Positions 42,285 to 47,243 of a stretch of 47,243 nt of DNA are shown piece by piece. A program made the position numbers and the translations under genes. Source of the stretch: Desulfobacterales bacterium (GTDB taxonomy: Bacteria; Desulfobacterota; Desulfobacteria; Desulfobacterales; JAHEIW01); assembly GCA_030145015.1 (NCBI GenBank), contig JAQYWI010000017.1:1-47243 (forward strand). The letters run 5' to 3'. Within the stretch, counting starts at the first letter, position 1; each line of letters opens with the position of its first letter. The notes under the pieces are model-generated. The model searched no databases. It was not told where the DNA came from and was given only the letters and a program-made list of their open reading frames with translations.

Positions 42285-43139
42285 TTGAAAAAAATCGGAC
42301 TGGTCGTAAAATCAGATACCAGAGCTAAACGCAAGGCCGATGAGCTTGAAAAATGGTTACGCTCCAATAAAATTGAGGTTGTTCGGAAAAAAACCACCGC
42401 TCCAGGACAAAAAAATGCCGATCGTAACCTGCCTCCGGCGCCATCCAATCTGTTTTGTATTTTTGTATTGGGAGGAGATGGCACCTTCTTAAGCGCGGTT
42501 CGATGGATCGGAGATCAGAATATTCCCATCCTGGGCGTTAAATTTGGAGAGGTCGGGTTCCTGGCGGAAATTGCGGAGGAAAGCCTGTATGCAGCCGCTG
42601 AAAAGGTCTTAAAAGGTGATTTCATCCTCAGACCCCGGATGCAACTCTCTGTGACCGTCACGCGCCAAAACGAAATGCGGACCCGGGAAACCGTTCTGAA
42701 TGACATTGTCATCAACAGAGGCGCGTTAGCAAGGCTGGCCCATATTGAAACTTATATCGACGACCATTACCTAACCACTTATAGTGCTGACGGGTTGATT
42801 GTGGCAACCCCCACAGGATCGACGGCCTATTCATTAGCCGCCGGCGGTCCTGTCATTCATCCTGCCGTACCGGGGATCATTTTAACCCCGATCTGTCCAT
42901 TCACCCTGACAAACCGTCCCTTGATCGTGCCGGAATCAGCCAACATCAAAATCCGGCTGGCTAAAGGATCTTCGGATATCATCTCGACCTTCGACGGGCA
43001 GAAAGGGTTTGAGATAGATGATCGGGATGAAATTTTTATTCAAAAAGGCGCCTATCCGATTCATTTGATTACACTGCAGGATCGGCAATATTTTGATATT
43101 CTTAAGAATAAGCTTAAGTGGAGTGGCGGCCGCGCCTAG
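42285..43139 (+). CDS. nadK: NAD kinase
   Basis: A 284-residue ATP-NAD kinase, which makes NADP. It shows the GGDGTF motif in [21 protein letters not shown], the NE/D motif in [14 protein letters not shown], and [20 protein letters not shown]. The C-terminal beta-sandwich region [20 protein letters not shown] is typical. The start is a TTG, with AAGGAG 13 bases upstream, a rather long spacing. It runs directly into the next gene on the same strand. Confidence 0.96.
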   Translation: MKKIGLVVKSDTRAKRKADELEKWLRSNKIEVVRKKTTAPGQKNADRNLPPAPSNLFCIFVLGGDGTFLSAVRWIGDQNIPILGVKFGEVGFLAEIAEESLYAAAEKVLKGDFILRPRMQLSVTVTRQNEMRTRETVLNDIVINRGALARLAHIETYIDDHYLTTYSADGLIVATPTGSTAYSLAAGGPVIHPAVPGIILTPICPFTLTNRPLIVPESANIKIRLAKGSSDIISTFDGQKGFEIDDRDEIFIQKGAYPIHLITLQDRQYFDILKNKLKWSGGRA

Positions 43140-43186
43140 TTTTTGAATTGCTCAAATTTATTTCGATTTCATCTTTCATCGAACAT

Positions 43187-44077
43187 ATGAACAAACACAA
43201 AGCCATATTCGCCTTTGCCATTGCCCTGCTGAGCCTGGTTTATACGGCTGGATTCTGTGCTGAATCAATTGGGCTGGTGGAAGAAAAGGAAACAGGCGTC
43301 ATTGATTGGGCAAATGGGACCGTACAGGCGAAAGGGATAAGTGCGCCCATCAAAAAAGATGCCGGGAAATCACCAACCAACAGCCCGAAGGCATTATCTG
43401 AAGCAAAAAATGACGCCAGGCGCAAGCTTTTGGAAACTGTAAAACGAATTCAGATCACTTCAAAACTGAGTGTCGGCGATATTGCCGATCGCAATAAAAC
43501 CATTATGACCCAAATTAAGGAAATGGTCTATAATGCGGGGGAAATTGAAAAATCGCGGAAATATATGTCTGATGGATCCATCGAAGCCTCTCTGCAGATG
43601 AACTTGCAGGGCGGTTTCGCTCAGCTGATTTTACCCAAGGAAATTCGGCAAATAGAAACGATTAAACAACTCAAGCCTGGACAAAAGTCATCCGCGGGTA
43701 AACCAAACGCATCATCAGAAAGAGCATCGGATATTTACACCGGCCTGCTGGTGGATGCCAGGAGCATTGAAGCAGTCCCGGCCTTAGTCCCAAAACTGTT
43801 AGATGAAAATTTAGCGGAAGTTTTCGGGCCGGCCTTTGTCAGTCGAGAATTCGTGGTGCAGCAAGGGATGGCCGCATATTACACGGATATTCAGGCCGCC
43901 AAAGCAGATCCCAGGGTTTCGGATAATCCCTTAATCGTCAAAGCCCTCCGAACCGACTTTCCAAGTCGCTGCAACCTTGTTATCAGCAATGCCGATGCTT
44001 CAAAATTAAAAAGCGCTTCGGACCACCTGGTGTTCCTTAAAGAAGCCCGAGTCGTGATCGTCTTTTCTCCCCCATAG
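43187..44077 (+). CDS. exported LPP20-like protein, unknown function
   Basis: A 296-residue protein with a signal peptide (KHKAIFAFAIALLSLVYTAGFCA-E). The middle shows a pattern of LPP20-type envelope proteins: VQAKGISAP, ALSEAKNDARRKLLETVKRIQI, MVYNAGEIEKSRKYMSDGSIEASLQM. A second part after about residue 175 is of unknown type. It is probably periplasmic or outer-membrane linked. The start at 43187 was chosen because the signal peptide begins there. It follows nadK by 47 bases and meets ahcY tail to tail. Confidence 0.75.
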   Translation: MNKHKAIFAFAIALLSLVYTAGFCAESIGLVEEKETGVIDWANGTVQAKGISAPIKKDAGKSPTNSPKALSEAKNDARRKLLETVKRIQITSKLSVGDIADRNKTIMTQIKEMVYNAGEIEKSRKYMSDGSIEASLQMNLQGGFAQLILPKEIRQIETIKQLKPGQKSSAGKPNASSERASDIYTGLLVDARSIEAVPALVPKLLDENLAEVFGPAFVSREFVVQQGMAAYYTDIQAAKADPRVSDNPLIVKALRTDFPSRCNLVISNADASKLKSASDHLVFLKEARVVIVFSPP

Positions 44078-44078
44078 T

Positions 44079-44096
44079 TTCCATTTATAAATGGAA
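44079..44096. terminator. palindrome between convergent genes
   Basis: TTCCATTTATAAATGGAA is a perfect 18-base palindrome filling the 20-base gap between the LPP20-like gene and ahcY. It could act as a small bidirectional stop signal. It is A/T-rich and weak, with no real T-run. Confidence 0.45.
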
Positions 44097-44097
44097 C

Positions 44098-45372
<1,275 letters not shown>

Positions 45373-46536
45373 CTAAAGACCTGCTTTTTCTTTCAGAACC
45401 TTGGCGATCTCGGTTTTCTCCCATGAGAATTCCGGTTCGTTGCGGCCAAAATGTCCATAGGCGGAAGTCATGCGATATATGGGACGCAACAGATCCAGAT
45501 GTTCGATAATTGCCGCCGGTCTAAGATCAAACACTTCGGTGACAATTTCCTGCACTCTTGTTTTGGGTATCGCACCGGTGCCCATCAAATCAACCATCAC
45601 CGATACGGGTTCAGCCACCCCGATGGCGTAAGCGACCTGGATTTCACATTTTTTTGCCAGACCTGCAGCAACAATATTTTTGGCAATATAGCGTCCCATA
45701 TAAGAAGCGCTGCGATCGACCTTGGATGGATCTTTGCCTGAAAAGCACCCTCCGCCGTGGCTGCCCTGCCCGCCATAGGTGTCCACAATAATTTTACGAC
45801 CGGTCAAGCCGCAGTCTCCCATGGGGCCGCCGATCACAAACCGACCCGTCGGATTGATGAAATAGCGCGTATCACCATCGGTCATTTCCTGCGGAATGAC
45901 TTTCTTTATCACTTCTTCGATAATCGCCTCTTTCAGATCATCATGGGATACATCCGGTTTATGCTGGGCGGATATTACCACGGTATCCACCCGTTTGGGA
46001 GTCCCGTTTTCATATTCGATGGTGACCTGGGATTTGCCGTCGGGTCTTAAAAAATCCAGAGCACCATTTTTGCGAACCATGGCCAGCCGCTTACACAGTT
46101 TATGCGCGTAAGAAATCGGCATAGGCATCAGCTCCGGGGTTTCATCGGTGGCAAATCCGAACATCAGGCCCTGATCTCCGGCGCCCTGTTCTTTGTATAA
46201 GCCTTCGCCTGTATTGACCCCCTGGGCAATGTCCGGAGATTGACGGTCAATGCTGGTAATCACCGAGCAGGTCTGACAGTCAAACCCCATCTGCGAGGAA
46301 CAATACCCGATCTCACGTATGGTATCGCGAACGATCTGGGGTATATCCACATAACATTCGGTGGTGATTTCCCCGGATATAAATGCGAGCCCCGTCGTAA
46401 CAAGTGTTTCGCAGGCCACCCGGCAGTTTTTATCCTGACCAATGATCGCATCCAGAACCGAATCTGATATGGCATCGGCGACTTTATCCGGATGTCCTTC
46501 GGTCACGGATTCGGACGTAAATAAATACTTATCCAT
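45373..46536 (-). CDS. metK: S-adenosylmethionine synthetase
   Basis: A 387-residue enzyme making S-adenosylmethionine from methionine and ATP. Landmarks: [41 protein letters not shown], the Mg/K and phosphate loop [19 protein letters not shown], and [20 protein letters not shown]. The start is at 46536, where GGAG lies 7 bases upstream. The longer frame from 46593 is not supported. It leads the methyl-cycle operon with ahcY. I looked for SAM or SAH riboswitch folds upstream and saw none. Confidence 0.97.
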   Translation of the reverse strand: MDKYLFTSESVTEGHPDKVADAISDSVLDAIIGQDKNCRVACETLVTTGLAFISGEITTECYVDIPQIVRDTIREIGYCSSQMGFDCQTCSVITSIDRQSPDIAQGVNTGEGLYKEQGAGDQGLMFGFATDETPELMPMPISYAHKLCKRLAMVRKNGALDFLRPDGKSQVTIEYENGTPKRVDTVVISAQHKPDVSHDDLKEAIIEEVIKKVIPQEMTDGDTRYFINPTGRFVIGGPMGDCGLTGRKIIVDTYGGQGSHGGGCFSGKDPSKVDRSASYMGRYIAKNIVAAGLAKKCEIQVAYAIGVAEPVSVMVDLMGTGAIPKTRVQEIVTEVFDLRPAAIIEHLDLLRPIYRMTSAYGHFGRNEPEFSWEKTEIAKVLKEKAGL

Positions 46537-47243
46537 ATTTATCTCCTTAATTTGATTTTCAAAGGATATTTCAGCATTAAGCAAAAATCCCAAATAAATA
46601 ACAAAGTTTTTATTTTAACTGAAATCGCATAGATAAGCAAAGTAAAAATATTTGTTGAATTTAACGAATAACAGATAACTCCCAATTGGGGTTGTGTCTA
46701 ATTGGTTCTTGACACGCTATTTGTCATTAGATATGTAGATCATGGGAAGAGAAATCTTTGAATTTCCTTCGAAGGATTGGATCTGTGGGGGAGCAATCGT
46801 TCGGCATAATTCGAAGACACCTGAACCTATTCTAATTGCAGCGTTCTCAGGCACACGCATCACGGTTCATTCTCGCTACGATACCGTAACGGAAAGGTTG
46901 CAAGTTGCCTGGACCGACAGCTCCCCGCTCTATTGAACTACATCTTCAAAGACATCAAAAAGTACCTTTACCGTCAGGCCGTATGGGATAATTTTACCTT
47001 CTAAATTTAGTACTCAAATAAAAACTTACAAATTGAAGTGTTGTTTGATCTCTTTTAGGTTTCCAAAGCTAATTTACAACCCAGTAATCGAGATGAGCGA
47101 ACATTAATTAGAAACCAAAAGGCTTCTGCAAAATAGGGTTTTAGGGAGCATCGACTGCCCTTTGTAGCAGGGCTAAAGGAGGAAAAAGGAAATACAAAGA
47201 AAAAGTAAGTTTTAGACCGGCAACTAATGCGCAGCTATGCCCG
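46537..47243. other. right-end region without a clear gene
   Basis: 707 bases. The metK leader is A/T-rich, with a weak TTGCTT-17-TAAAAT promoter at about 46640 on the minus strand. A 64-codon frame at 46742-46936 (plus) has no ribosome site and resembles nothing I know. A weak plus-strand promoter pair (TTGACA at 46709, TATGTA at 46732) precedes it. CTAAAGGAGG near 47175 may belong to a gene outside the window. Confidence 0.5.

Noticed and set aside
46537..46740. SAM or SAH riboswitch before metK-ahcY
   Set aside because: I could not find the conserved helices or core words of these classes. The leader is plain A/T-rich.
46742..46936. 64-residue plus-strand frame
   Set aside because: No ribosome site, no known pattern, and it is surrounded by sequence without coding features.

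Overview
The window reads as a chromosomal segment of a strictly anaerobic, probably sulfate-reducing bacterium of the Desulfobacterota (former Deltaproteobacteria). This is an inference from four things: the gene repertoire (a tungsten-type aldehyde:ferredoxin oxidoreductase, LivFGHMK amino-acid transporters, an [Fe-S] enoate-reductase-type flavoenzyme), the moderate GC content, the many structured intergenic repeats, and a possible selenocysteine codon. No rRNA, tRNA, CRISPR array, transposase or phage gene was seen.

Left part (1-12.7 kb): mostly housekeeping and small conserved genes. A three-gene operon on the minus strand encodes an OmpA-DUF1573 exported protein, a HAD phosphatase and a tandem zinc-ribbon protein. 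The OmpA-DUF1573 gene is interrupted by one in-frame TGA, exactly where the family has the first Cys of its CGCT motif, and a hairpin follows directly. Then come priA, a small exported protein, a uracil salvage pair (upp and a uracil permease), an exported glutaredoxin, some gene remnants, a large OYE/enoate-reductase-type flavoenzyme and an orphan fliN.

Central island (13-41.7 kb): almost every gene fits import and breakdown of hydroxyproline isomers, as found in collagen-type protein. It has three proline-racemase-family enzymes. Two have the Cys/Cys pair of epimerases and one has the Cys/Thr pair of trans-3-hydroxy-L-proline dehydratase. It also has a two-subunit aconitase X (cis-3-hydroxyproline dehydratase type), a pyrroline-2-carboxylate reductase-like ornithine cyclodeaminase homologue, a heterotrimeric D-hydroxyproline dehydrogenase, a second single-subunit FAD amino-acid oxidase, two DapA-family deaminase/aldolase paralogues, and two complete branched-chain/polar amino-acid ABC transporters. 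Alongside are an SDR, an aminothiazoline-carboxylate-hydrolase-like protein, an IlvD/Edd-family dehydratase with an altered metal site, and an AOR with a MoaD-like carrier. No NAD(P)-dependent alpha-ketoglutarate semialdehyde dehydrogenase is present, so the AOR is a candidate for that step.

Inferred scheme: the Liv systems import hydroxyproline. The epimerases turn trans-4-hydroxy-L-proline into the cis-D form, the dehydrogenase oxidises it, a DapA-type deaminase makes alpha-ketoglutarate semialdehyde, and the AOR or an enzyme outside the window oxidises that to 2-oxoglutarate. 3-Hydroxyprolines are dehydrated by the Cys/Thr enzyme or aconitase X to pyrroline-2-carboxylate and reduced to proline.

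Right part (42-47 kb): nadK, an exported LPP20-like protein, and the methyl-cycle pair metK-ahcY.

Most of the longer gaps hold imperfect inverted repeats whose arms are built from short tandem words. One family (word TGCCTAAAAT) occurs four times, only in the hydroxyproline island, and three of the copies end just before a start codon.
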